NCBI GenBank assembly: GCA_019918135.1
Contig: WBZZ01002344.1
Coordinates: 125,001 to 189,000 of the forward strand
DNA length: 64,000 nt
Direction: 5' to 3'
Source: Paulinella micropora
Lineage: Eukaryota > Cercozoa > Imbricatea > Euglyphida > Paulinellidae
Within the stretch, counting starts at the first letter, position 1; each line of letters starts with the position of its first letter. This document shows positions 11,517-20,242 of the stretch, piece by piece. The notes under the pieces were generated by a model, which was not told the origin of the DNA, searched no databases, and saw only the letters and a program-made list of their open reading frames with translations. Both the position numbers and the translations under genes were made by a program.

Positions 11517-12202
11517 GGACCTTTTGATGGCATCTCCCTCCTATACAGGGCTGAATTCTATCAAAAGGTCCAGACTGTGAGAGAAACGGAAAAAAAAAGA
11601 GGCTGGAGGAGGAGGAGGAGGAGGAGGGGGGGGGGGGCCACCACCAAATTGATCAGCGGCGGTCGCCACTTAGCCATCTTGTGGTGGGTGCCCCCCTCCT
11701 CCTCCCATCTTTTTTTACAGTTTCCTTCACAGTCTGGACCTTTTGATAGTATTCCTGCTAGTATAGAGGCCTGGTTGGCATCAAAAGGTCCGCCCCTGAA
11801 CAATCTGGTGGTGGGTGCCACCCCCCCTGCCTTTTTTTTGCTGTTTCCTTCGCAGTCTGGACCTTTTGATGTAAATCCGGCTAGTATAGAGGCTGGTTGG
11901 CATCAAAAGGTCCGGAAGCCGGTGAATTCTGGCGGTGGGTGCCACCTCCAGGACCTTTTGATGGCAACTGGCCTGTATAAGACCTGAATTTGCATCAAAA
12001 GGTCCAGACCAAGAAAATTTGCAGGGTTCAGCGGCCGGTCCGGACCTTTTGATGGCGACCGGCGGATTTTCATCAAAAGGTCCAGGAAAATTCCGGACCT
12101 TTTGATGGCGACCGGCGGATTTTCATCAAAAGGTCCAGGAAGATTCCGGACCTTTTGATGACAAATGGCTTGTATGAGACCCGAATTTCCATCAAAAGGT
12201 CA
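11517..12202. repeat. Array of seven palindromes, GGACCTTTTGATG/CATCAAAAGGTCC
   Basis: Seven inverted-repeat units, each with an arm near GGACCTTTTGATG and the complementary arm near CATCAAAAGGTCC. Left arms start at about 11,517, 11,738, 11,859, 11,952, 12,043, 12,095 and 12,149. Arm lengths are about 11-13 bases with loops of roughly 15-35 bases. Loops and spacers vary, although the pair at 12,043-12,138 is nearly identical. The array is just inside the left terminal repeat in a region with no convincing gene, flanked by G-rich tracts. Because the element encodes a UL9-type origin-binding helicase, a replication origin is the leading idea; a transcriptional or packaging role is possible. 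Confidence 0.85.
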
Positions 12203-12350
12203 GGAAGGCAGTAGGGGGCCGCGGAGGGTGGAGAGGGTGGGGAGCGCCCCCCGTTGGCGACCTTTGGTCCAGGGGGGGGGCTGTGTTTTCAATGCTAGCT
12301 ATTTTTTTCTTCTCTGCTTTATCATTAAAGCGGTGGTATAGCGTGTCGAA

Positions 12351-12569
12351 ATGCTGGCAGTTTGTCCTACTTGTGGCGCCTGCTTTTTCGAAGGCCAGCT
12401 GTACTGGTCGGGGACTTGCAAAAAAGGGGATCCCCGGGACTTGGCCTCGCTCGTGTGCCGCCCTTATGGCGACGGTGCATGTATCAAACCCGCTCGCGAT
12501 GTCCCTGGCGGAGACACTTGGGAAGAACGCACGCGCTTCGTCGACAATTTTCTAGACGAGATCCTGTAA
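12351..12569 (+). CDS. Small zinc-ribbon-like protein
   Basis: A 72-residue protein beginning MLAVCPTCGACF, with further cysteines at GTCKK, LVCRP and GACIK, so it could bind one zinc through CPTC and a later pair. The ATG at 12351 follows an ATTAAAG box about 25 bases upstream, like other genes of virus 1, and the stop is followed by a new ATTAAAAAAA box serving the fibre gene. A longer overlapping frame starting at 12283 is hydrophobic and arginine-rich without domain features, and I prefer this one. Function unknown. Confidence 0.5.
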   Translation: MLAVCPTCGACFFEGQLYWSGTCKKGDPRDLASLVCRPYGDGACIKPARDVPGGDTWEERTRFVDNFLDEIL

Positions 12570-12618
12570 ACTAATTAAAAAAACTTTTCCTCCTGTTATA
12601 TCATTTAATCAGCAACAA

Positions 12619-14961
12619 ATGGAAGTTGCGAGGTCGTACAAGCGGCGGCGCCTCGACGGTGCGACCGACGACTTTGTGCTACCTGTCGACTGACAGAGTG
12701 GCGACGTGCTTGTTTCGGACGGCGACGGGGGCGTGAGATGGGCCACGGGCGGAGTGGCCGCGAACGAGGCGGTAGCGCTTAATACAGCTCACATGCTGAC
12801 TACGTCCGGGAACCCGCACTTGGTCGATTTAGCCGACCTGATTACCTTGACGCTGGACACTGAAGCCAAAACTAACCAGCCGGCCGGGATGACTTCTAAC
12901 AGCTCCGCTGGCTTTGTGGCCTCAGCTTCTAGCAATTCCGCCCAGGCCTACCTGGCCTTTGACAGTGACTTTTCGACCTTATGGGGCACCACTGCGCCCG
13001 ACAGCTACAGCAGCAACAACTATGCCGCCATGATCGAGACGATGGTCGATAATCTCCCTGTAGCGGGCGCGTGGCTCCAGCTCGATCTACCGATGCACGC
13101 CAAGGTCACTGCTTACCACTTCACGTCCGCGGGTGCTATTACCGCGCCCAGGGACTGGGTAGTTGCTTACAGCGCGGACGGCAGCCGGTGGTTCACTTGG
13201 GACAGCCAGACGGCGCAGACCTTTGTCGGCGACAGCCTGCGCACGTTCACGCCGGCAACCTCGGCCGACTACGCTCGGTACCTGCGCGTAATCTGCACTA
13301 AAAACAACGGGGCGGGGGTCTGGTACATGCGGAGCCTGGCTTTCGACTACCAGCTATACAATGCCGGCTGCATCGAGAACACCAGCTACCCTACCAAGGC
13401 CTCGCAGCTAGCGCCCAAGGCGTACGTCGACCACCAGGTGGCAGGGGCGGTGAAGTTCCCGTCGATCATGCCTACCCAAGACGACTGCATCGTGACCATG
13501 GACCCAGACGGCTCGATCTTTGCGGTCAAGGACAGGACGCTCAAGCAGCCGTCTTTAGCTCCAAATGCCAATGGCGCGATCGTGCTCATGGACACCGACT
13601 ACACGGTTACGACGATCCCGGACACTCTCGCGAGGCTGCCTAACCCCCTGCCCGCCTCGACCGCGCAGCTGGTGACTGTCGATCCGGACGGCGTGCTAGG
13701 CCTGAGCAGCCAACTAAGCTCGTCAACGCTCACGCTGACAGGGGCTGGCGGCAACAGCACTCTTTCGGCTCCTTCCAGTGGTTCTTGTGCACTCAAGCTG
13801 CCGGCCTCCCTTCCTGCAAGTACGAAGCTGTTGGCGGCCGGAGCGGACGGGGCCATGGGCTATGCGGAGGGCGACTTCTTGCCCATGCCCGTCACTAGCG
13901 GCATACTGGTGAAGGAAACGGGCGTGATCAACACCAAGACGATAGAGGATCTCTTCCGACAGGCTAGCGGCGCGCTCGCTGTAGGCTACCTGGCCGGCGG
14001 GGACATGAAGCAGGGGGGCGCCAGCATAGCGATAGGCGATTATACCGGGATGGTTACGCAAGGCTCGGGCGCTGTCGCAGTGGGAGATACTACCGGAAAC
14101 GAGAATCAAGGCGACAACACCGTGGCGATAGGCGCGACGGCGGGCAGTACCAACCAAGGGGCGCGATCCGTGGCGATAGGATATTATGCGGGCACCACAA
14201 ACCAAGGAGCGCGGTCCGTAGCTATCGGGTCACATGCGGGCTCCGTGTTGGGGGCGGACAGCATTGCGATTGGCGGGTGCGATAACGCCCTATCGGTGCC
14301 TGCAACAAACGCGATCGTGCTGAACGCGAGCGGTGCGGACATGGATGTTAGCACACCTGGTTCGACTACCATCAGGCCGGTGAGGTCGGGCCAAGCGAGC
14401 GGTTCAGGCAAGATGGTGCTGCAGTACAACCCTAGCACGTACGAAATGTCTCAAAGCATTTTCTCGCTGCCGAGCTCGCTGCCCATCACCACATCGCTGA
14501 TGTCACTAACGTCTGGCGGCGCGATGCAAGCTGGTGGTAATATGATCTACCATAACTTGATGTTCGGCCTGGCTGCCACTGGCAGCAAGATGCCGAGCAA
14601 CATGACTACGAACCCCTGGGTCAGCCCTGATATGTACACCTATACAGCGAGCTCCGATGGGAGGTACGGGGACAACGTCTTGTATGATGCTAGACTCGCG
14701 TTCGACAACTCCGTCAGCACTACACACATGGGCACAGGCCCTTACGACGCTACTACAGGCGTTTGGAGTGGCTCATTGGGAGTAACTGGCAAGACTATCA
14801 GCGGCGTTTTTGTGAATGGCAACTGGTTACAGCTCGATTTGGGTAGGGTGGTTCAACTGACCCAGTACTACGTTACTTCTGCCAGCAGCATAAATTCCGC
14901 GACCTCGTATGCGCCCGGCCAGTGGAAGATGGCAGAAGTTCGTGCTAGTAGCCCTCCCTAA
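12619..14961 (+). pseudogene. Virion fibre-like protein: discoidin-like and YadA-head-like repeats
   Basis: The ATG at 12619 opens a frame that hits TGA at 12691-12693 and then continues to 14961; without that stop the protein is about 780 residues. Residues about 90-250 resemble an F5/8-type (discoidin) carbohydrate-binding domain: FVASASSNSAQAYLAFDSD, AWLQLDLP, YARYLRVIC. Residues about 450-560 are repeats of the SVAIGYYAGTTNQGA type, the left-handed beta-roll signature of trimeric YadA-like heads. A second discoidin-like start (NWLQLDLGRVVQLTQYYV) is near the end and seems incomplete, so the C-terminus may be truncated. The likely role is a trimeric receptor-binding fibre. Virus 2 has a fibre with a closely similar discoidin module. 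Confidence 0.75.
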
Positions 14962-15034
14962 CATAGCCAGACAGACGTGCATATGAGCTTGTCCTGGTAC
15001 GAAGACGTGTGAAAAAAAAGAAAGTTCGTCTTGC

Positions 15035-15046
15035 ATTATTAAAAAA
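15035..15046 (+). promoter_or_regulatory. ATTATTAAAAAA box upstream of the resolvase gene
   Basis: An AT-only box in GC-rich surroundings, 22 bases before the ATG at 15069. Similar ATTAAA or AATTAAA boxes precede other virus 1 starts: 24,266-24,278 (ATPase), 25,619-25,628 (F-box gene), 16,178-16,194 on the minus strand (small membrane protein) and about 18,044-18,054 on the minus strand (MCP). A shared promoter element is inferred, not shown. Confidence 0.45.
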
Positions 15047-15068
15047 CAACTAGGGACGGAGAAAAGAA

Positions 15069-15716
15069 ATGAAGATCGTGTCAAGTGACCCGGGATTGAG
15101 AAATCTTGGAGTGGTCGTGCTCGAAAAAGACAACAACACCAACGCCATCACAGTCTCGTATGCCAACGTACTGGACATAGCCAGACAGACGGACACTGAC
15201 TCCTTCAAGACCAAGTCCCTGTTCGCGTGCCTTAGCGCGATTGAGGAACTGTATAACGCCGATCTCTGTGTCGTGGAAGATCAAAACTTTGGGAGAGCAA
15301 ATACCAATCCGGACAATCTGCTCATTCAAGCGGCGGCCGGCGCAACTATGCTCAGTCTCGGTGCTAAGGAGCTGCTTTACTATCAGAGCTCATTCAAGTT
15401 TTCGTGCTTCTTCTCACTTACGCCGACCATATCCGGTCGAGTTAAAGGGAAGTACAAGGTACGGTCTAAAGCGCTTGCATGCAATTTAATAGAATCGTTC
15501 AACGTTACTGGCGAGACTAAATGCCTCACAGAGTCAGATCACTTGAGCGACGCCTTCGGTCTTGCCTTCTGTGCGCTGGTCAGAGGGACCGCACGAGGGC
15601 CGGGCGGCCAGCTGGCAGTGCGTCGCTCTGAGCCTGTACCGATCCCTGTTGGGCTGCAGGCGCGGAAGAAGCAGGAGCAGGAGCAGCCGCCTTGTGTTGG
15701 TTCCATTTCGAGCTGA
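15069..15716 (+). CDS. RuvC-like Holliday junction resolvase
   Basis: A 215-residue protein with the RNase H-fold resolvase pattern of poxvirus A22 and NCLDV enzymes. The first acidic residue is in VSSDPGLRNLGVV (D8), the second in CVVEDQNFG (about residue 61) and the last in SDHLSDAFGLAF (about residues 157-168). These are the expected metal-binding carboxylates for cutting four-way junctions when replicated genomes are resolved or packaged. The start is fixed by the AT box and the G/A-rich leader just before the ATG. The C-terminal 45 residues or so lie beyond the last catalytic motif and overlap the convergent HMG/YABBY-like gene, so the tail may not be conserved. Confidence 0.85.
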   Translation: MKIVSSDPGLRNLGVVVLEKDNNTNAITVSYANVLDIARQTDTDSFKTKSLFACLSAIEELYNADLCVVEDQNFGRANTNPDNLLIQAAAGATMLSLGAKELLYYQSSFKFSCFFSLTPTISGRVKGKYKVRSKALACNLIESFNVTGETKCLTESDHLSDAFGLAFCALVRGTARGPGGQLAVRRSEPVPIPVGLQARKKQEQEQPPCVGSISS

Positions 15717-15879
15717 TGTACGCCATGCGCTCTTTGTGTGCCATCGCCTTGACTTCGGGCGTGGCCATCTGCTCCTTGAAAAATGTGTTGTACGCGGACG
15801 GCGCGCGAGGCTTGCGCTCGGGCTTGGCGGGAGCAGCAGCGGTGGTAGCGTGTCCACAAGTCGCGCAGTTGGAAGACAT
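15580..15879 (-). CDS. HMG/YABBY-like DNA-binding protein
   Basis: A 99-residue protein with an N-terminal CATCGH zinc-binding motif, a basic PERKPRAPSAYNTFFKEQM segment and AHKERMAYISSKWNQHK, matching the first helix and core of the HMG-like domain in YABBY proteins (known from Nucleocytoviricota as well as plants). The C-terminus is a low-complexity Ala/Pro/Gln tail. It probably acts as a small DNA-bending or chromatin-like protein in the virion or nucleus. It converges with the resolvase gene and overlaps it by 137 bases; the overlap affects only the tail regions of both proteins. Confidence 0.75.
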   Translation of the reverse strand: MSSNCATCGHATTAAAPAKPERKPRAPSAYNTFFKEQMATPEVKAMAHKERMAYISSKWNQHKAAAPAPASSAPAAQQGSVQAQSDALPAGRPALVRSL

Positions 15880-16032
15880 CTCTAGTTTTCTGGCTTTGTC
15901 CTTTGTCGATGATAGGGCAATACAAGATTTATTTTTTTAGTCGATAAACTCGGGCCACCCGAGAAAATTCTCGCGGGAAATCGTGAGACGACAAATCTGT
16001 CGTGTCACGATTTTCCCGGGAAACTTCCCTTT

Positions 16033-16161
16033 TCACACGTCCGGGCCGGCCGGTGCCGTCACTCTCTCGTCCGGACACCTCACTGGGAAGTACAGGATAC
16101 ACACGCACCCGATCACCCCGACCACTAAGACGGCGATGATTGCCGCCACGAGCGTTTCCAT
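16033..16161 (-). CDS. 42-residue single-pass membrane protein
   Basis: Begins METLVAAIIAVLVVGVIGC, a clean transmembrane helix at residues 3-25, followed by a short Cys/Pro-containing tail. An AT box (TTTAATAATTAAAAT on the minus strand, about 16,178-16,194) precedes it by less than 20 bases. It lies immediately downstream of the MCP gene. Probably a small virion membrane protein. Confidence 0.6.
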   Translation of the reverse strand: METLVAAIIAVLVVGVIGCVCILYFPVRCPDERVTAPAGPDV

Positions 16162-16213
16162 TTTTTTGACTTTGCTCTCTTTAATAATTAAAATACATGA
16201 TCTAAGAATTTTT

Positions 16214-18031
16214 TTAGACCGAAGCCACCTCCAGGCTACCGTTGCTTTCGTGCAAGTACTTGAAATAGGCGCTGTAGATCGTAATATCATACAAGCCGTC
16301 TACCACGCCGCGTTTGCCCGACGTGGTGGCGCTGACGACCATCTCTTCTTGGGCGTTGTAAGTAGCCGCGGACGTGTCGGGCGCCTGCTGGAACTTCAGC
16401 TTCAGCTGGTGGAAGTCGCCGCGGGACCAGAGCACGGGCTGGTCGTTCAGGTCCGTGACGGACGCGGTGTACTCCATCGCCGAATTAGCCTCCCAGTCGG
16501 CAGCAGTCGCACCGGTTCGTGTGCTGCTGAACTTGATCTTGACCCCGCACGTGCGCAGCCAGCTCGAGCTAGCCAGCAAGGTGTTGAGGTTCGTCATCGC
16601 GGCCGTGGCGGGCGAAGTGTAGCGCCGGTCGGTAATTCTGGCAAACGTGAGGTCAGAGTCGATATCAAGGACTGCCACCGTCACGCCCTTGAAGTCCACG
16701 GTCAGGCGGTTGGTGTCGTTCAGGGCAAACACCGCCGTGTTGGCGTACCATGCCCCGTACTTGTACGTGACGGTCGCGGCGCGCGGCGCGGGGCCGGCGT
16801 TGATCACCAGGCGCTCGCGGTTGCCGACAAAGGTCTTGTAGCCGTCCATCACACCGTCTAACATGGCCTTAGGGTCGTTGGAAAACGGGATCAGGTACAC
16901 GCCGTTGGACTTCAGGTAGGAGCTTCGCACTAGTTGGCCCATCGTCTCCTCGCGGAAAAAGCGCTCGTCGATCGGGGTCCCTTCGCCCATCTGCGATCTG
17001 CCGTGCACGTCTTCGAGGTCGATTGTCGTCGCGTCGCCCAACATGTCGTAGGTCATCAGACGCCCCGTAGTGTCGTACGTGTATTGCGGGTAGTAAGTGT
17101 TTGTGTCCACGCCGTTGTTGTATGCGGTCTGGTCGCCTGATTTGCGGATGAAGACAAACAGACCGCCGGAGTGGTGGGAGAATTGGTCTAAGTCAATCGC
17201 CAAGCGGTCGGAGGGCTTGATGCGCTGGGCGTAGGCAGTGTACTGCACAAAGTCGATGTATTTTTGCTCGGCGACCTTGCCCTGCTTCAGCGGGCTCCTG
17301 CCCAGGCGCATGCCGTTCGGCAGCTGCGTGCAGCCCGTGATGAAGCGGATCTCGCTCAGGCTGGCGGTGCAAGGCACGGCGGGCGCGGACTGGCCGTTGA
17401 CTGCCGACTGGGCCGCCACGAAGATCGAACCTCTGGGGTAAAACCGGATCTCGAGGTCGCCACGCAGCGTGCTCAGGTCTAAATCCATGCCGTTGATCCA
17501 CGTGTGCAAAAGGGGCAAGTAAAAGTACTGCTCGTCGTTGTTCTCCCACTGGCGGCCGCTGACCTTGCCCGTCTTGGGGTCCATGTTGACCATGTCGGCG
17601 ATCTGGTCGATGGCCTCTTGCGACAGCGTATTGAGTATCAGGTGCATCATGTCGCCGTGGTACCGCGCAATTTCGGTGCCCGTCAGGCGGTCGATGTACT
17701 CGATGCGCTCGAACCACTGAGTAGTAGGCAAAACACGCGAGTCGGTCGGCTGGCTGCCGCTGGTCGTGAACGTGATCTTAAATCGCAGGGTCGCATCGTG
17801 GATCGCGCCGGACTGGTTGTTCTCGAGGATAAAGCTAAAAAAAGCAGTGTTGCTCAGCGCCGAGGTCGCGGCGGCGGGCGCCATGACCGTCTGCGTCCAG
17901 CAAGGGCGGGCATTGATCGCGCGGGCGTGCTCGGGATCAATCACGATCTCCTGGCCGTTGCGCGCCCTCTTGCCGGTGGCGACTTTTTGCTGCTTGCTAG
18001 CAGGGGGCACGACGACGGTGGCGGAAGACAT
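16214..18031 (-). CDS. Major capsid protein, double jelly-roll type
   Basis: A complete 605-residue protein and the largest intact virion gene. Residues about 85-190 hold the pattern common to polinton-like and NCLDV capsid proteins: QWFERIEYIDR, EIARYHGDMMHLILNTL, then NNDEQYFYLPLLHTWI and LRGDLEIRFYPRG closing the first jelly roll. The second half is beta-rich, with FSHHSGGLFVFIRK and a closing IYSAYFKYLHES segment. A basic N-terminal arm (GKRARNG) precedes the fold. It would trimerise into pseudo-hexameric capsomers. It heads a minus-strand run of structural genes with an AT-rich leader (about 18,044-18,054). The family is recognised from sequence pattern and length; placement between polinton-like viruses and mriyaviruses needs a tree or structure. 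Confidence 0.85.
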   Translation of the reverse strand: MSSATVVVPPASKQQKVATGKRARNGQEIVIDPEHARAINARPCWTQTVMAPAAATSALSNTAFFSFILENNQSGAIHDATLRFKITFTTSGSQPTDSRVLPTTQWFERIEYIDRLTGTEIARYHGDMMHLILNTLSQEAIDQIADMVNMDPKTGKVSGRQWENNDEQYFYLPLLHTWINGMDLDLSTLRGDLEIRFYPRGSIFVAAQSAVNGQSAPAVPCTASLSEIRFITGCTQLPNGMRLGRSPLKQGKVAEQKYIDFVQYTAYAQRIKPSDRLAIDLDQFSHHSGGLFVFIRKSGDQTAYNNGVDTNTYYPQYTYDTTGRLMTYDMLGDATTIDLEDVHGRSQMGEGTPIDERFFREETMGQLVRSSYLKSNGVYLIPFSNDPKAMLDGVMDGYKTFVGNRERLVINAGPAPRAATVTYKYGAWYANTAVFALNDTNRLTVDFKGVTVAVLDIDSDLTFARITDRRYTSPATAAMTNLNTLLASSSWLRTCGVKIKFSSTRTGATAADWEANSAMEYTASVTDLNDQPVLWSRGDFHQLKLKFQQAPDTSAATYNAQEEMVVSATTSGKRGVVDGLYDITIYSAYFKYLHESNGSLEVASV

Positions 18032-18050
18032 CGTCGTTAGCAGTATAATA

Positions 18051-18404
18051 TTAAGGACAAAGAAGATTTTTTTTTTTTTTCATGATCATGACGGCCCCGA
18101 TGGCCGCGGCGCCGACCGCCAAAGGCAGCGCCATGGACTTGAGGCCGCCCTCTGCATTGTCGCCCAGCTGCTGTGTGGTGTCCATCGCTTCTTTCGGGAT
18201 GTTGGTCACCTTGTCAATCTGCTTGCCGAAAAAGTTGCCGATGCCCTTAATGGTGTTGCCGAACTGTCGCAGGCCCTCGCGAGTACGTTCCCTTCTCTCC
18301 GCCTTTCTGCGCCCTACGCGCTGTTCGGTGGCGGCCCGGGCGTCCTTGCGGGCGGCCTTCTTGGCCGTGTGCCGCTCGTGCCTTTCTCGCGTGCGCTTGC
18401 CCAT
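18051..18404 (-). CDS. Small basic protein with C-terminal membrane segment
   Basis: A 117-residue protein starting MGKRTRERHERHTAKK. The first 45 residues are almost all Arg, Lys, Glu and Ala; a central segment has GNFFGKQIDKVTNIPKEA, and residues about 90-108 (MALPLAVGAAAIGAVMIM) form a single hydrophobic helix followed by KKKK. It lies 20 bases upstream of the MCP gene on the same strand, so a virion role (DNA-contacting or membrane-anchored minor protein) is likely but unproven. Confidence 0.6.
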   Translation of the reverse strand: MGKRTRERHERHTAKKAARKDARAATEQRVGRRKAERRERTREGLRQFGNTIKGIGNFFGKQIDKVTNIPKEAMDTTQQLGDNAEGGLKSMALPLAVGAAAIGAVMIMKKKKNLLCP

Positions 18405-18451
18405 CGTTCTTATTTAAACTTGATAAGTCACGAAAATTATTTTTTTTTTAT

Positions 18452-18835
18452 TTAAAAGACAATGACTTGGCAGATGCGTTCCATGACTTGCGTAATTTGT
18501 CCCAGGAACTGAGCGTCCTTGGCCACACTTTGCTTGGCCTGCAGTCTTTGCTGCAGCTGTTGCAGGGCGGGAGTCGGAGCACGAGTCTTGGCGGCCAGCT
18601 CAAACCAGATGCCAGCTTCGCTCTGGACGTACGCGGCGAGCTTGCCGTCCTTGTAGGCAGGCAAAAAGAACTTTTCAACGGTCGCAACTTGTTGCTCAAG
18701 ACCTAAGTTCCACTGCATCCGCAGGTCCTTGCTCTCGCCTGCAGACAGCAGCCCCCAGTTGTCCAGCACAGTCTCCAGGTCCGCAAAGAGCTTCTGCAGC
18801 GCTTGGCGCTTGGTAAGGCCGCCGGAGGATGTCAT
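18452..18835 (-). CDS. Unknown helical protein of the structural block
   Basis: A 127-residue, mostly helical protein with no recognised domain. It is rich in Gln and Ala near the C-terminus (ALQQLQQRLQAKQS). It is transcribed with its neighbours towards the MCP gene and overlaps the upstream membrane-protein frame by 140 bases, which is unusual in this block, so one of the two may have the wrong extent or carry a frameshift. Confidence 0.5.
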   Translation of the reverse strand: MTSSGGLTKRQALQKLFADLETVLDNWGLLSAGESKDLRMQWNLGLEQQVATVEKFFLPAYKDGKLAAYVQSEAGIWFELAAKTRAPTPALQQLQQRLQAKQSVAKDAQFLGQITQVMERICQVIVF

Positions 18836-18980
18836 CGAGCGTCACGTAGTGTGTGGGCAGCGGCTTGTCGAGGTCGCACGAGATTGATGGGCGCAAGAGC
18901 CGCTTGCAACAGGTGACCACGATGATAGCGGTTGTGATGATCAAAGCCCAGGCCAGCAGAGCTTCTTCTTCTACTGGCAT
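18696..18980 (-). CDS. Membrane-anchored protein with N-terminal helix
   Basis: A 94-residue frame starting MPVEEEALLAWALIITTAI, with a transmembrane helix at about residues 8-26 followed by CCKRLLRP. After residue about 55 the sequence overlaps the start of the next gene in another frame and turns compositionally odd (CGPGDCAGQLGAAVCRREQG). The real protein may be only the first 50-60 residues, or a frameshift may have extended it. Probably a virion membrane protein. Confidence 0.5.
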   Translation of the reverse strand: MPVEEEALLAWALIITTAIIVVTCCKRLLRPSISCDLDKPLPTHYVTLDDILRRPYQAPSAAEALCGPGDCAGQLGAAVCRREQGPADAVELRS

Positions 18981-19020
18981 TGTTCACTTTAGACTAGCTA
19001 CACAAGATTCTTTTTTTGTT

Positions 19021-19461
19021 TTAGAAGCGGTAGTGTCCTTGGCTCGCGGGGTTCAGGTAGCCCTCGTAGAAGTACTGACTAAACACCTCCGACAGTGCGC
19101 CAATCAAAAACAGCTGTTTGGCAGCGTCTCCGTCGCTTACTAGCCCAAACTGGCCGCTGCCCATGAGCTTGGGCAGCATAGCAAACAGCATGCCTCCACC
19201 AACCACGTGCACGGCGAGGGATGGGTAAGCGGCTAGCCTGCCTTCTTTCGTGCGGTTCAGCACGCGCGACTGGATTAAATCGATGGCGGTGGCAGTCAAG
19301 AAAGCCACTACCGCTAGCCCCTTGCTCTTTTCGACGACGACCCCGCCCAAGCCAGGGATGGCCGAGAGGCTGACCGGGGCGGCCACGTAGGCAAAAGCGG
19401 CCGCCGTGCTGGACAGAGCAAAGTTTTCAAGAGAAAACAGGTCGCTCACCATTTCGGACAT
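19021..19461 (-). CDS. Multi-pass membrane protein
   Basis: A 146-residue protein with about three hydrophobic segments (FALSSTAAAFAYVAAPVSLS; GLAVVAFLTATAIDLI; LAVHVVGGGMLFAMLPKL) linked by short charged loops. It belongs to the minus-strand structural block and has an AATTAAAC box about 20 bases before its ATG. No family recognised; it could sit in the inner membrane of the particle. Confidence 0.6.
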   Translation of the reverse strand: MSEMVSDLFSLENFALSSTAAAFAYVAAPVSLSAIPGLGGVVVEKSKGLAVVAFLTATAIDLIQSRVLNRTKEGRLAAYPSLAVHVVGGGMLFAMLPKLMGSGQFGLVSDGDAAKQLFLIGALSEVFSQYFYEGYLNPASQGHYRF

Positions 19462-19519
19462 TTTCTTTTCGGAGGGATGTTTAATTGGCGCACAACAAAA
19501 TAAATTTTTTTTTATTAAT

Positions 19520-20194
19520 CTACTTCTTCTTTTCTTCTACTGGCGCGGGTGCGTCCAGGTTGGTAGCATGGCTATCTGGCTGTGTTGCAAACATCATGTT
19601 CTTGGCATGAGTGATGGCGGCCGTTTGCGCAGTCAGCAGAGCTAGTTCAGTCATAGGGTCCAGGCGCTGCAGCCCGATGCCCGCGCGCAGCTTGGCCCGC
19701 TCGAGCAAGAAACACCACCGGTCATTGGCAAAGCAGGCCTCGGTAGTGCCCGAGATTTGGTAACGCGACCGGTTCGCCACCAAGTTTTCGAGGCACACTA
19801 GGCCTTGCTTAAGCACGGCGTCCGCTAGCTCGCCTGACAGTTCGCCTTCCAGCACTTCCTCGACTTCGTCCAACAACAGCGGTAGCTTCTGCCTGGGTAG
19901 CCTGCGCAGAGCTTTTGGGTCACAGTTGATGTGCGCCTTTTTGAGCTTGGGCCCAATCAGGGCACTGCGGCCGTAAGCGCACAAGAGCCTGTAGTTCGGG
20001 TCATCGCGTAGCACAGGGTCTCCCGGCTCTGCTGACGACGACGGAGCGGCCAGGCGCCGTGCCAGGCTCGCTTGAGAAGGAGCGGCCGTCCTGCGTCGCT
20101 TGGCCGCTGGCTGCTTGACTTCGGCGACCGGCGGCGGAGGAGGAAGAAGAGGTTCAACGGTGGGCGGTTCGAGGTTAGCAAACGGATCGGTCAT
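19520..20194 (-). CDS. Unknown structural-block protein, Pro-rich N-terminus
   Basis: A 224-residue protein. Residues 1-65 are disordered, with a proline run (LLPPPPPVAEV) and a short basic KRRR patch that could act as a nuclear signal. Residues 70-200 are helical with two cysteine-containing segments. No family recognised. It is spaced about 50 bases from the genes on either side, in line with one block of virion genes each having its own AT-rich leader. Confidence 0.55.
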   Translation of the reverse strand: MTDPFANLEPPTVEPLLPPPPPVAEVKQPAAKRRRTAAPSQASLARRLAAPSSSAEPGDPVLRDDPNYRLLCAYGRSALIGPKLKKAHINCDPKALRRLPRQKLPLLLDEVEEVLEGELSGELADAVLKQGLVCLENLVANRSRYQISGTTEACFANDRWCFLLERAKLRAGIGLQRLDPMTELALLTAQTAAITHAKNMMFATQPDSHATNLDAPAPVEEKKK

Positions 20195-20242
20195 CTAGGA
20201 TCCCTTTCTTTGCTTTTATGGCCGCAAGATTAAAATTTTTCT

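Noticed and set aside
11517..12202. CRISPR-like array of repeats
   Set aside because: Units are individual inverted repeats with irregular spacing in a eukaryotic viral context; no direct repeat-spacer structure or cas genes.
15983..18040. Long plus-strand frames opposite the MCP (15983-16861, 17504-18040)
   Set aside because: Antisense shadows of the GC-rich MCP gene; the minus frame has the capsid pattern.
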